Assembly: GCF_000772045.1 (NCBI RefSeq)
Contig: NZ_CP009754.1
Coordinates: 5,456,001 to 5,520,000 of the forward strand
DNA: 64,000 nucleotides
Direction of reading: 5' to 3'
DNA from: Streptomyces sp. CCM_MD2014
Lineage (GTDB): Bacteria > Actinomycetota > Actinomycetes > Streptomycetales > Streptomycetaceae
Below the pieces are notes generated by a model. That model saw only the letters and a list, made by a program, of their open reading frames with translations, searched no databases and was not told where the DNA came from. Below, piece after piece: positions 16,036-23,951 of this stretch. The translations under genes and the position numbers were made by a program. Each line of letters opens with the position of its first letter. The first letter of the stretch is position 1.

Positions 16036-17268
16036 TTAGTGTGCGGCGGGCTGAGCGGCGGGGAAGGTGACGGGCAGGGATTCGAGGGCGCGGTGGAACG
16101 GGCCGGGGCGCCAGGTCAGTTCGGCGAGCGGCCGGGCCAGGTCGGTCTCCGGCAGTGCGTCCAGGAGGTGGGTGACCGCGGTCTCGGCGATCAGGTAGGC
16201 GTGCGAGCGGGCGGGGCAGGTGTGCGGGCCGGCGCTCCACGCCAGGTGGGCGCGGTTGCCGCCGAGCCGCCCGCCGGGCACGCCCTCGGTGAGGGCCGGG
16301 TCGTTGTTCGCGGCCGCCATCGAGATCACCACCGGCTGGTCGGCCGGCAGCAGCACGCCCTCCACGTCGATGGGGTACGGCGGGTAGGAGATGCAGTAGT
16401 TGGCCATCGGCGGGTCGGTGTAGAGGACGGCGTCGAGGGCGTCGCGCACCGTGGACAGCCCGGCGTGCAGGTCGGCGGAGAACTCGTCGTCGGTGAGGAT
16501 CTTCAGGATCGTGTTGCTGATCAGGTTGGTCATGGGTTCGATCCCGGCGCCGTAGAGCGTGACGAGCTGGTGGCTCATCTCCTCGTCGGTCAGCTCGACG
16601 GGGTGCTGGGCCAGCCGGGACGTGATGTCGTCGCCGGGGTGGGCCCGGCGCAGGGCCACCAGGTCGGACACGGCCCGGGCGAGGATCACGTTGCCCTGCT
16701 CGGCGTTGGTGGTGTCGAAGATCTTCGCCATGCCGTCGGCGATGCGCTGCCCGATCTCGTCCGGGCAGCCGAGCAGCGCGCTGAGCACGCTGAAGGCGAT
16801 GGGGAAGGAGTACTGGGTCAGCAGGTCCGCCGACCCGGCCGCGCGGAAGCCGTCGATGGCCCCGTCGGCGACCTTCTCGACCAGGGCGCGCAGCCCGTGC
16901 TGGTCGACCTGGTCGATGGCGTGGGTGTTGGCCGCCCGGTAGCGGGCGTGCTCGGCGCCGCCCGAGCGCAGCGCGTTGGGCCGCCACTCCATCATCGGCC
17001 GCACCGGGCAGGTCGCCGGGATCAGCTTCTCCCAGGCGCGCGGGTCGGCCGGGAAGTGCAGCGGGTCGTTGAGGATGCGGCGGGCCTGGTAGTAGCCGAT
17101 CACCAGGGTCGCGGGCACCCCGGGCGCCAGGTCGACCGGGACGAGCGGGCCGTGGGTGCGGCGCATGCTCCGGTAGGCGGCGTGCGGGTCGGCGGCGAAC
17201 TCCGGTGTGTACAGGGCGATAGGGCCCGGGGGACCGGCGGGCGCGGGCTCGGCGGAGGGCAGCGTCAT
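16036..17268 (-). CDS. Cytochrome P450 lacking the ExxR motif (CYP157-like, conservon-associated)
   Basis: This 410-residue P450 has a normal heme ligand loop (WSAGPHTCPARSH, Cys 351) but an altered core. The K-helix position that should read ExxR reads AVLY (280-283, before TDPP), and the I-helix reads YGAGIEPM with proline in place of the oxygen-activating Thr. Loss of ExxR with a following DPP is a known peculiarity of Streptomyces CYP157 enzymes, which sit in conservons beside a normal P450 as here. Whether it is a catalyst or a regulatory partner is open. Its start overlaps the GTPase stop (ATGA). Confidence 0.9.
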   Translation of the reverse strand: MTLPSAEPAPAGPPGPIALYTPEFAADPHAAYRSMRRTHGPLVPVDLAPGVPATLVIGYYQARRILNDPLHFPADPRAWEKLIPATCPVRPMMEWRPNALRSGGAEHARYRAANTHAIDQVDQHGLRALVEKVADGAIDGFRAAGSADLLTQYSFPIAFSVLSALLGCPDEIGQRIADGMAKIFDTTNAEQGNVILARAVSDLVALRRAHPGDDITSRLAQHPVELTDEEMSHQLVTLYGAGIEPMTNLISNTILKILTDDEFSADLHAGLSTVRDALDAVLYTDPPMANYCISYPPYPIDVEGVLLPADQPVVISMAAANNDPALTEGVPGGRLGGNRAHLAWSAGPHTCPARSHAYLIAETAVTHLLDALPETDLARPLAELTWRPGPFHRALESLPVTFPAAQPAAH

Positions 17269-17984
17269 CGGCGGGACTCCAGGAGGGCGGCTGAACGGTG
17301 CTCGGAGAGGTACTCGGTGAGCGTGATCAGGGCGTGCAGGGAGGAGGTGCGGTCGCGGGCGTCGCAGTACGTCAGGGGCGTGGCCGGCTCCAGGGCCAGC
17401 GCCTCGCGCAGTTCGGCCTCGGGGTAACTCGGCGCGCCGGGGAAGGTGTTGATCGCGACGGCGTACGGAATGCCCGCGCTGTCGAGCAGTCCGAGGGCGT
17501 CGTGGGAGGCGTCGAGATCGCGTGTGTCGGCCAGGACGAGACAGCCGAGGGCGCCCTCGGCCAGGTCCTCCCACAGCGGCTGGAAGCGGGCCTGCCCCGG
17601 CAGCCCGAACAGGTACAGGGCGAGCCGGCCGCCGGCCATGTGGATGCGGCCGAAGTCCATCGCCACGGTGGTCGTCGTCTTGTGCGGGGTGCCGCGCAGG
17701 TCGTCCACACCGGCGCTGGCCTGCGTGATCGGCTCCTCCATCCGCAGCGGCCGCACCTCCGAGACGCTGCCGATCAGCGTCGTCTTGCCGACGCCGAAAC
17801 CGCCCGCGACCACGATCTTGGCCGACCGGGTCACCGTGGCGGGGACGTAGGTGACGGACCCGTCGGCCCGGTCGGTGCCGTGGGCCCGCTCGGCGCCTTC
17901 GGCCGGGGTGGACTCGTCGGGCCGGGTGGACTCGTCGGTCCGGGTGGACGCGTCGGTCCGGTCAGACCATGGAGCGAAGTCCAC
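17265..17984 (-). CDS. cvnD: Conservon GTP-binding protein CvnD
   Basis: This 239-residue Ras-like/MglA-type ATP/GTP-binding protein has its P-loop GGFGVGKTT at 61-69, switch region TTTVAMDFGRI, a G3-equivalent LYLFGLPGQARF and an NTFPGAP region near the NKxD position. The first 45 residues are a Thr/Asp/Glu-rich extension with a small repeat (TDESTRPDEST). In conservons this GTPase interacts with the Roadblock, DUF742 and kinase-like partners in a membrane-associated GPCR-like signalling complex. The GTG at 17984 has AGGAGG 6 nt upstream and overlaps the DUF742 gene by 23 bp. Confidence 0.95.
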   Translation of the reverse strand: MDFAPWSDRTDASTRTDESTRPDESTPAEGAERAHGTDRADGSVTYVPATVTRSAKIVVAGGFGVGKTTLIGSVSEVRPLRMEEPITQASAGVDDLRGTPHKTTTTVAMDFGRIHMAGGRLALYLFGLPGQARFQPLWEDLAEGALGCLVLADTRDLDASHDALGLLDSAGIPYAVAINTFPGAPSYPEAELREALALEPATPLTYCDARDRTSSLHALITLTEYLSEHRSAALLESRR

Positions 17985-18315
17985 GGAGTACCTCCTGCAG
18001 CAGGTCGAAGTCGGGCTGGTCGTCGGTCGCGTCGACCGGGCTGGCGAGGTGGCCGGAGTCCATCAGCGAGGAGACGAGGATGCGCACCGTCGAGGGCGGC
18101 AGCTCCAGCGCGGCGGCGATGTCGGCGACGGCCAGGCCGCCGTCCGCGCCGGCGAACAGCCGCATCACCCGCCGGGCGTCCGGCCCGAGCGTGTCCGTGG
18201 GGGCGGTCGCGGCGATGACCACGCTCTCCAGGCGCACGTCGTCGCGCGCACGGATCCGGCCCCCGGTGCGGACGTAGGGCCGGACCATGTCGGGGTCACG
18301 CCGCGGCCCGCTCAT
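17962..18315 (-). CDS. cvnC: Conservon DUF742 protein CvnC
   Basis: This 117-residue DUF742 protein has the expected landmarks MVRPYVRTGGRI near the start and VADIAAALELPPSTVRILVS, a winged-helix-like segment, in the middle. The C-terminal DLLQEVLRGLRSM is also typical. It links the Roadblock and GTPase components in the conservon complex. Its ATG overlaps the stop of cvnB (ATGA), and its 3' end overlaps cvnD by 23 bp, so translation of all three is coupled. Confidence 0.95.
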   Translation of the reverse strand: MSGPRRDPDMVRPYVRTGGRIRARDDVRLESVVIAATAPTDTLGPDARRVMRLFAGADGGLAVADIAAALELPPSTVRILVSSLMDSGHLASPVDATDDQPDFDLLQEVLRGLRSMV

Positions 18316-18752
18316 ACCGGTGAGCCGCCGTCCGCGGCCGGAACCCGCGCCTGGACCGGCACGCGCTCCTCCGTGGCCAGCTCGTGCCCCACCCGGGTGG
18401 CGAGGCGCACCATGTGGTGCGAGATCAGCCCGACGTCGGCATCGGGGCCCGTCGTGCACACCGACAGCATGGTGTTCTTCGCGGCGGTGGTCGTCAGCCC
18501 GATGCAGCCGACCGACTCGATCAGCAGCTGCCGCATTCCCGAGCCGCCGGTGAACTCGTCCCAGGCCTTGCCCGCCGCGCGCAGCGCCGCCGTCAGCGCG
18601 GCGAACTTCTCCCCGTCGTCCTGGCCGATCGTCTCGGTGCGGGCCTTCAGCAGACCGTCGCTGCTCATCAGCACGGCGTACCGGACGCCCTCGACGCTGC
18701 CGAGTTCCTGGTCCAGCAGCCAGCCCAGGCCGTTGGTGTGTGTGTCTTGCAC
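18312..18752 (-). CDS. cvnB: Conservon Roadblock/LC7 protein CvnB
   Basis: This 146-residue Roadblock/LC7-domain protein has the features LGWLLDQELGSVEGVRYAVL, MSSDGLLKARTETI and TAAKNTMLSVCTTGPDADVG, a close fit to actinobacterial CvnB. These proteins regulate the nucleotide state of the small GTPase partner. The GTG start is 2 bp from the stop of the kinase-like gene, and its end overlaps cvnC by 4 bp. Confidence 0.95.
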   Translation of the reverse strand: MQDTHTNGLGWLLDQELGSVEGVRYAVLMSSDGLLKARTETIGQDDGEKFAALTAALRAAGKAWDEFTGGSGMRQLLIESVGCIGLTTTAAKNTMLSVCTTGPDADVGLISHHMVRLATRVGHELATEERVPVQARVPAADGGSPV

Positions 18753-18754
18753 GA

Positions 18755-20296
18755 TCAGTTTCCTTCGTCGTCAGCGCCGTCGTGGGGGGTGGGGTGGGCG
18801 GCGGAGGTGCGGATGGCGTCGGCGGAGGTCGGCGAGGGCCGCTCGCCCTCCCGGCCGCTGCGGGTGCCGGCCGCCCAGGCGGCGGCGACGGCGGGACGGC
18901 CGGGCTCGGTGTCGTCGGGAGCGGCGGGGCGGCGGCGCGCGGGGGCGGGCGCGGGGGAGCGCCGGCGGACGGTGAGGCCGCTGGCGGTGGTGGCGGGCGA
19001 GGGGGCGGGCGGGGTGGGGGACGACGCGGCCGGCTCGGGTGCTGGTGCCGGTGCCGGTGCCGGGGCCGGTTCGGCGTCGGGCGCGGCGGGAGCCGTGGTC
19101 ACCGCCCGGCCCGGGGCCTCCTCCGCCGCCTGCGCCACCGCCTTCGGCGGCAGCGCCCGGGACACGGCCTGCGGCACCGGCTGGGCCGCCGCCGGGTCGA
19201 CGATCAGGTTCTTCGGCAGGACGACCATGGCCCGGGTCCCCTGGTAGATGTTGGGCGCGGTCAGCTCGACGCGGAAGCCGTAGTTCTCCGCCAGCAGCGA
19301 GGCCACGCGCAGCCCGGTCTGGGGATGGGCGCCCAGGCGGGTGATGTCGTCGCGCTGCTCGCCGGACATCACGTCGCTCGCCCACAGCAGCCGCTCGTCG
19401 TCCATGCGCAGCCCGGCGTCGTCCACGATCAGGAAGCAGGCGTGGTGCCCCTGTTCCAACGAGACGTGGACGCTGGCGGCGGGCGGCGAGTAGCGCAGCG
19501 CGTTGTCCAGCAGTACGGCGAGCGCGTGCACGACCGCCTCCACGGCGCGGCCCTCGACCACCACGGACCCCATCTCGGGGTGCTTGATCCGCTCGTACCC
19601 CTCGATCCGGCCCATGGCCGCGCGCACGATGTCGGTCAACGTGGTGGCCGGCCAGCGCCGGGACAGCTTGTCCCCGGCGAGCACGGAGTACCCGGACGCC
19701 GTGAGCAGCATCTGCTGCGTCAGGTGGTCGATCTCCACGAGCGTCGCGTACGCCTCGTCCGAGATGTGCCGCCGTACGCCGTGGCTGACGGCCCGGCCCA
19801 GCTTCGCCGCGCGGGCCACGACGTTGTTGGCGAAGCCGCGCACGGCGGCGCGGGCCACGCCGACGGATTCCTGCCGTACCTGTGCGATCCGCCGCTCGGT
19901 GTCCTGCCGCGCCTGCTCGGCGGCGTGGGCCGCGGCCTGTTGGGCGGCCGTCCGTTCCTGCGCCCGCACGTCCCCCACCGCCGCGGCCACCGCGCCGGGC
20001 ACGGCACGCAGCCGCTCGGCGAGCGGCGTACCGTCGAGCTGCGCCGGCACGGGAAGTCCGCCGCTCTCGGGGCCCGCGCCGCCGTGCCCGCCCTTCGCCA
20101 CCGCCGGGATCACGGTGGACGCGAGATGCCCCACGCACTGTTCGGCGGCGACGAGTTGCAGGGTGAGCCGGTCGGCGTGCTCGCGCAGCTGCTCGGCCCG
20201 GCGCCGGGCCTGCTCGCCCTTGCGCCGGAAGTACCACGCGGCCCCGACTCCGGCCGCCGCCAGCACGGCGGTGGCGGTCACTATCAGTTCAGTCAT
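18755..20296 (-). CDS. cvnA: Conservon membrane sensor kinase-like protein CvnA
   Basis: This 513-residue protein has an N-terminal membrane segment (LIVTATAVLAAAGVGAAWYF) and a long Ala/Gln/Arg-rich coiled coil (about residues 90-160). A histidine-containing helix (VEIDHLTQQMLLTASGYSVL) is followed by a HATPase_c domain with N box LLDNALRYSPP and G box-like DDAGLRMDD. The last 150 residues are a Pro/Ala repeat-rich tail. CvnA proteins are atypical kinases that anchor the conservon complex. It is the first gene of a six-gene operon running cvnA-B-C-D and two P450s. A promoter should lie in the gap 20297-20819. Confidence 0.94.
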   Translation of the reverse strand: MTELIVTATAVLAAAGVGAAWYFRRKGEQARRRAEQLREHADRLTLQLVAAEQCVGHLASTVIPAVAKGGHGGAGPESGGLPVPAQLDGTPLAERLRAVPGAVAAAVGDVRAQERTAAQQAAAHAAEQARQDTERRIAQVRQESVGVARAAVRGFANNVVARAAKLGRAVSHGVRRHISDEAYATLVEIDHLTQQMLLTASGYSVLAGDKLSRRWPATTLTDIVRAAMGRIEGYERIKHPEMGSVVVEGRAVEAVVHALAVLLDNALRYSPPAASVHVSLEQGHHACFLIVDDAGLRMDDERLLWASDVMSGEQRDDITRLGAHPQTGLRVASLLAENYGFRVELTAPNIYQGTRAMVVLPKNLIVDPAAAQPVPQAVSRALPPKAVAQAAEEAPGRAVTTAPAAPDAEPAPAPAPAPAPEPAASSPTPPAPSPATTASGLTVRRRSPAPAPARRRPAAPDDTEPGRPAVAAAWAAGTRSGREGERPSPTSADAIRTSAAHPTPHDGADDEGN

Positions 20297-20819
20297 CAGG
20301 TCCTCACGGATCGGAAGCCGTCGGTGTGGGCGAGGGTGGCCGAGGCGGGACGGCGCGCGGGGGCGGGGTGCCGTCCGGCCCGATGACGACCAAGCTCAAC
20401 GAGCCGGAGCGGACCGGTGTCTCCGAAGGGCGCTTCGGGCTGCGGAGTCAGCAGCGACGCGGGCGACGGCGAAGGCGCACGACATGGATCTCCCGGGAAC
20501 ACGCGAGGGCCGGTACGAGCAGGGGTGCCGCGACGCGGACTCGAAGCGGGACGGGACACGGCCCGACCACCTCGAACTCCCGTATCCGCGAACGGCGTTC
20601 GACGTACGGGAAGCGACACTACCGCTTGTGCTCACGGGTCGTGGCAGCCTCGTGACCACGAGCCGGGGACGTCGGGGGTTTGACGCGAAAAATGCCCGAA
20701 TGGCAGCCGAACGCCTTTGGCTGGAAAGGGAGTTGGCTCGGAGGGTGACGTCTTGGTAGGAGCGGTCCTGCGGTGGCTCGGCCGACGGCCGCCTCGCGCC
20801 CTCCCGGCCGCCCTCCCGG
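20297..20819. other. 523-bp intergenic region upstream of the conservon
   Basis: No credible gene was found. The open frames here on both strands lack ribosome binding sites, known domains and consistent codon bias. The region must contain the conservon promoter (reading leftwards) and the 3' end of the transcript from the gene at 20820-22595. It includes a relatively AT-rich patch near 20685-20760. No strong hairpin was recognised. Confidence 0.4.
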
Positions 20820-22595
20820 TCACCCCGAGGCCAGCTGCTCCGCGATCTCCTTGATCCAGCCGGCGGTCTTCTCCGGATCGTTGAGGCTCTCCGCCCATGC
20901 CTCCGGCTCCAGCTTGTGCTGGGCGGGGCCCGCCTTGAGCGCGACGAGCAACTCCCGGGCGGACTGCCGGATCTCGGGCGTCGTGTCGGCGCTCCCCGGG
21001 ATGTCGGGACCGGCCGCGAGACCGTAGATCTTGCGGGCCATGGCCTGGCGTTCGCCCTTCGACACCTTCTTCCAGATCTTCAGGGCGTGCTTCAGCGAAT
21101 CCTTGCGGGACCAGGCCTCCTCCGGCTGCTCGCCCTCCGGCGCCCAGCGCTCGGGGTGGCGGACCTCTTCGTAGCGCTTCGTGGCCGCGCGCCCCGCCTT
21201 GTACCCGGCCACGCCGAGAATGAGACCGGCCCCCACCGCCGCCGCGATCCAACCACCCGGGTTGCTGCCCAGCACCCCCGCCGCGGTGACCGCCGCCACG
21301 ATGCCGCCCGCGGCCTTGGCGGGCTCGCCCACCACGCCGCCCATGGTCTCCTTGCCGATCTTGGCGAGCTGCTTCTTCTTCGCGTACTTCTGGGTCCCGC
21401 TCAGGGTCTGCGTGTCCTGCACGGCACGCCGGTAGGCCGCCGCGGCGCTCCCGGCGCGCTCGTACTCCTCCCGGATGGCGTCGAAGGCCGCCTCGGCGGC
21501 GGGGTACCACTCCCGGGCCGGCCGCCCCTGGCCGGCCTCCCTGACGGCGTTCAGCCGCGCGAACGCCGCGTCGACCCGCTGCGCGGCCTGGTCCGACTCC
21601 TCCCGCAGCCGGGCCAGCAGCTCCTCGTGGACGGCGCCCGGGTCCCCGAGCTGCTTGATCCTCCGGTACTTGCGGGTCGCTCCCCCGACCTTGCCCGCGG
21701 CCCGGGCGCCCTTCCACAGGCCGGTGACGGCACTGAAGACGCCGCTCACCTCGGCGGCGGTCGCCGCGTCGGCCGCCGCCTGGACCTTGGTCGCCTCCTT
21801 GGCGACGGCCGCGCCGTAGCCACCGGAACTGGCGGTGCCGACGACCGCGTCCGCTCCCTTGGTCCGGGCCTTCCTGTTCGCCGTGTGGTGCGCGGCACCG
21901 GTCCGCTTCTTCCTGGCGTCCTTCAGGTTCTTGAGCGAGTCGTAGGCGTTGACCACGACACCGGTGACCTCGGTGAGGAGGTTCCACGACCCGGCGGCCG
22001 TGCCCGCCGCGGCCGCGTCGTGCTTGAGGGCTCCGTCACCCGCCGCGGTGGCCACCTGGCCGAGGCCGGCGCTGGTGGGGGACTGGGCCCCCTTGGCCAG
22101 GTTGTCCACGGGGTCGAGATTCTTCTTGAACCGGTCCAGCAGCTCGGCGGCCCGCTTGACCAGCTCGTCCGCCGACCTCGCCGCGGCGGCCGCCTCCGCC
22201 TCCGATTCCGGTTCCGGCTCCCTGGCCGTCTCGAAGGTCTCCGGGGTGCCCGGCCGGGACGTCTCGTGGCTGTCCGGCGTGCCCGGCCGGGCGGTCACGA
22301 AGCTGTCCGAGCCGTCCGAGCTGCCCGACCGGGCCGTCACGAAGCTGTCCGGCGTGCCGGGCCGGGACGACTCCGCGGATTCCGGTGCCCGTTCCAAGGT
22401 CGCGTTCCGCACGCGCTGCACGGCGGCGGCCGCGGCCCGGTTGCCGACGCTGGACTGGAACCGCAGGAAGGCGTGTTCCGCCGAACGCCCCGACGGACTC
22501 CCGGCCCCGCCCGCGTCCCGTTCCCGACGCTGCCGGGCCGAGGCCGACGTGGCCACGGACGGCCGGGGCGAGGTGTGCTGGACCGGGGTGCTCAT
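20820..22595 (-). CDS. Orphan protein with eCIS-associated-type N-terminal motif and glycine-rich hydrophobic segment
   Basis: This 591-residue protein has no recognised enzymatic domain. Residues 44-61 (LRFQSSVGNRAAAAAVQR) closely resemble the LQRxxGNxAVxxLLQR signature at the N-termini of proteins around actinobacterial extracellular contractile injection systems, including DUF4157 proteins. Residues 78-125 contain degenerate repeats of the type RPGTPDSFVTAR. A long Ala/Lys/Glu-rich helical region follows. Residues 427-468 are a Gly/Ala-rich hydrophobic hairpin candidate (GGIVAAVTAAGVLGSNPGGW, then IAAAVGAGLILGVAGYKAG), followed by a charged C-terminal helical domain. Its neighbours are unrelated. 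It could be an injected or surface-delivered cargo, or a structural protein; function is unknown. Confidence 0.75.
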   Translation of the reverse strand: MSTPVQHTSPRPSVATSASARQRRERDAGGAGSPSGRSAEHAFLRFQSSVGNRAAAAAVQRVRNATLERAPESAESSRPGTPDSFVTARSGSSDGSDSFVTARPGTPDSHETSRPGTPETFETAREPEPESEAEAAAAARSADELVKRAAELLDRFKKNLDPVDNLAKGAQSPTSAGLGQVATAAGDGALKHDAAAAGTAAGSWNLLTEVTGVVVNAYDSLKNLKDARKKRTGAAHHTANRKARTKGADAVVGTASSGGYGAAVAKEATKVQAAADAATAAEVSGVFSAVTGLWKGARAAGKVGGATRKYRRIKQLGDPGAVHEELLARLREESDQAAQRVDAAFARLNAVREAGQGRPAREWYPAAEAAFDAIREEYERAGSAAAAYRRAVQDTQTLSGTQKYAKKKQLAKIGKETMGGVVGEPAKAAGGIVAAVTAAGVLGSNPGGWIAAAVGAGLILGVAGYKAGRAATKRYEEVRHPERWAPEGEQPEEAWSRKDSLKHALKIWKKVSKGERQAMARKIYGLAAGPDIPGSADTTPEIRQSARELLVALKAGPAQHKLEPEAWAESLNDPEKTAGWIKEIAEQLASG

Positions 22596-23217
22596 GGACG
22601 TGCCTCTCCTGCTGCCGGACCGGGCCAGGCGAAGCTAGCCGGGAACCGCGAACAACAGGGGTGCGGCAGGCGAACACCGCACGGACGCACGCGGAACGCG
22701 TCAAGATCACGCAGGCGGCACCTCGCCGACCTGCCCGGACACCGTGATCGGCGGTACCCGGGCCCGAGGGACGGGCGGGCGGTCTCCTCGCGCCCGCGCT
22801 TCACGCCGTCACCCGATGGCGTACGCCGGGCAAGCGATCTCGAACGCCACCGGCCCGATCAGACCGCCCCGATTCCCTCGCGGCCTGCGGGAAGCGACGA
22901 CGGTCGCCACCCGGCCGGGCGTCGCCGGGCCGTGACGCACCCTCACCGCGTCACGGGTCCGGCTCACCGCGGCGGAGACCTCGCTCCCCGCCGCGGAGCA
23001 GCTCACCCCTGCGTCCCGTCCGCTGTCCGCTGTCCGCCGTCCGCTGTCCGCCGTCCGCTGCCAGCCGTCCGGAAGCGGGGCGGGGACGGGCCCGCCCCCC
23101 TCGCACCCGCCCATCACCGTCGTAGCAGCGCGTATCCGCCTCCACGGCACGGGACTGGAAACATCCCGAAGCGGTGCGGTCCCGAGGGCCGTTGCCGGAG
23201 ACGGACTCGCGGCCCCC
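22596..23217. other. 622-bp intergenic region with 7-bp tandem repeats
   Basis: No supported gene. The minus-strand open frame at 22809-23150 is low-complexity and encodes repeat-derived peptides. The region holds the promoter of the orphan gene (near 22600-22700) and a block of 7-bp tandem repeats at 23018-23072, described separately. Confidence 0.4.
23018..23072. repeat. 7-bp tandem repeat array (GTCCGCT / GTCCGCC)
   Basis: Six consecutive units occupy 23018-23059 in the order GTCCGCT, GTCCGCT, GTCCGCC, GTCCGCT, GTCCGCC, GTCCGCT. A degenerate GCCAGCC and a partial GTCCGG follow to 23072. The array is intergenic, between the GNAT gene and the orphan gene. Such arrays can change copy number by slippage; no function is evident. 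Confidence 0.85.
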
Positions 23218-23790
23218 TCAGCGGACGGGCACCGGAGCGGTCGACGCCCGCCACTCCCGCCTGAGCAGCCCGTACACCCACGAGTCGGACACGTCGCCGT
23301 TGACGACGCAGTCCTCCCGCAGCGTCCCCTCCCGCACGAACCCGGCCTTCTCCAGGACCCGGGCGGACGCCGGGTTGCGCGTATCGACCTCCGCCTGCAC
23401 CCGGTTCAGGTCCAGCGTGTCGAACGCCCACCCCAGCAGGGCACGCGCGGCCTCCGTCGCGTAACCGTGCCCCCACATCGCCTCGTCGAGGCAGTAACCG
23501 AACGACGCACTGCGGAAGACCGGGTTCCACTCGGCGAGACCGCACCAGCCGACGAAGGCCCCGTCGGACACGCGGTCGACGGCCACCCGCGCGCCGGTGC
23601 CCTCGTCCGCCAGCTTCCGGCACGTCGCCAGGAAGCGCTCGGCGCGGGCCGGTTCGGTCCACGGCGGGGAGTCCCAGTAGCGCATCACGGAGGTGTTGCT
23701 GTGCAGGGCGAAGAGAGGATCCGCGTCGGCGGCGGCGAAGGGACGCAACCGCAGCCGTTCGGTCCGCAGCACGGGAGTGGTCAGAGACAT
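23218..23790 (-). CDS. GNAT family N-acetyltransferase (RimJ/RimL-like)
   Basis: This 190-residue GNAT enzyme transfers acetyl from acetyl-CoA to an amine. RTERLRLRPFAAADADPLFA at the start, the acetyl-CoA pyrophosphate-binding segment MWGHGYATEAARALLGWAFD, and VDTRNPASARVLEKAGFVRE are characteristic of the RimJ/RimL branch that acetylates protein N-termini or small amines. The ATG at 23790 is preceded by AGGATGAGG; an ATG 9 bp upstream is not. It is a single-gene unit with no informative neighbours. Confidence 0.93.
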   Translation of the reverse strand: MSLTTPVLRTERLRLRPFAAADADPLFALHSNTSVMRYWDSPPWTEPARAERFLATCRKLADEGTGARVAVDRVSDGAFVGWCGLAEWNPVFRSASFGYCLDEAMWGHGYATEAARALLGWAFDTLDLNRVQAEVDTRNPASARVLEKAGFVREGTLREDCVVNGDVSDSWVYGLLRREWRASTAPVPVR

Positions 23791-23951
23791 GCGCCTCATC
23801 CTGCGCCACCACGGGCCGGCCGGGCACCGAATTTCCGGTCCGCCCGCGGCAGGGCCGTCTCCGGCCGGCCCGGCGGGCCGCCCGCCCCGGCCCGGGTCGC
23901 GCGGCGGGCGAGCGCCCGACCCGTCACGACGGCGGGCGGCCCGCCGGGACC

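Noticed and set aside
20326..20655. Open frames on both strands in the gap before cvnA
   Set aside because: No ribosome binding site, no recognisable domain and poor codon bias.
22809..23150. Minus-strand open frame of 113 codons next to the 7-bp repeats
   Set aside because: Its peptide (QRTADSGRRTADSG) is a translation of the tandem repeats, with no start signal.
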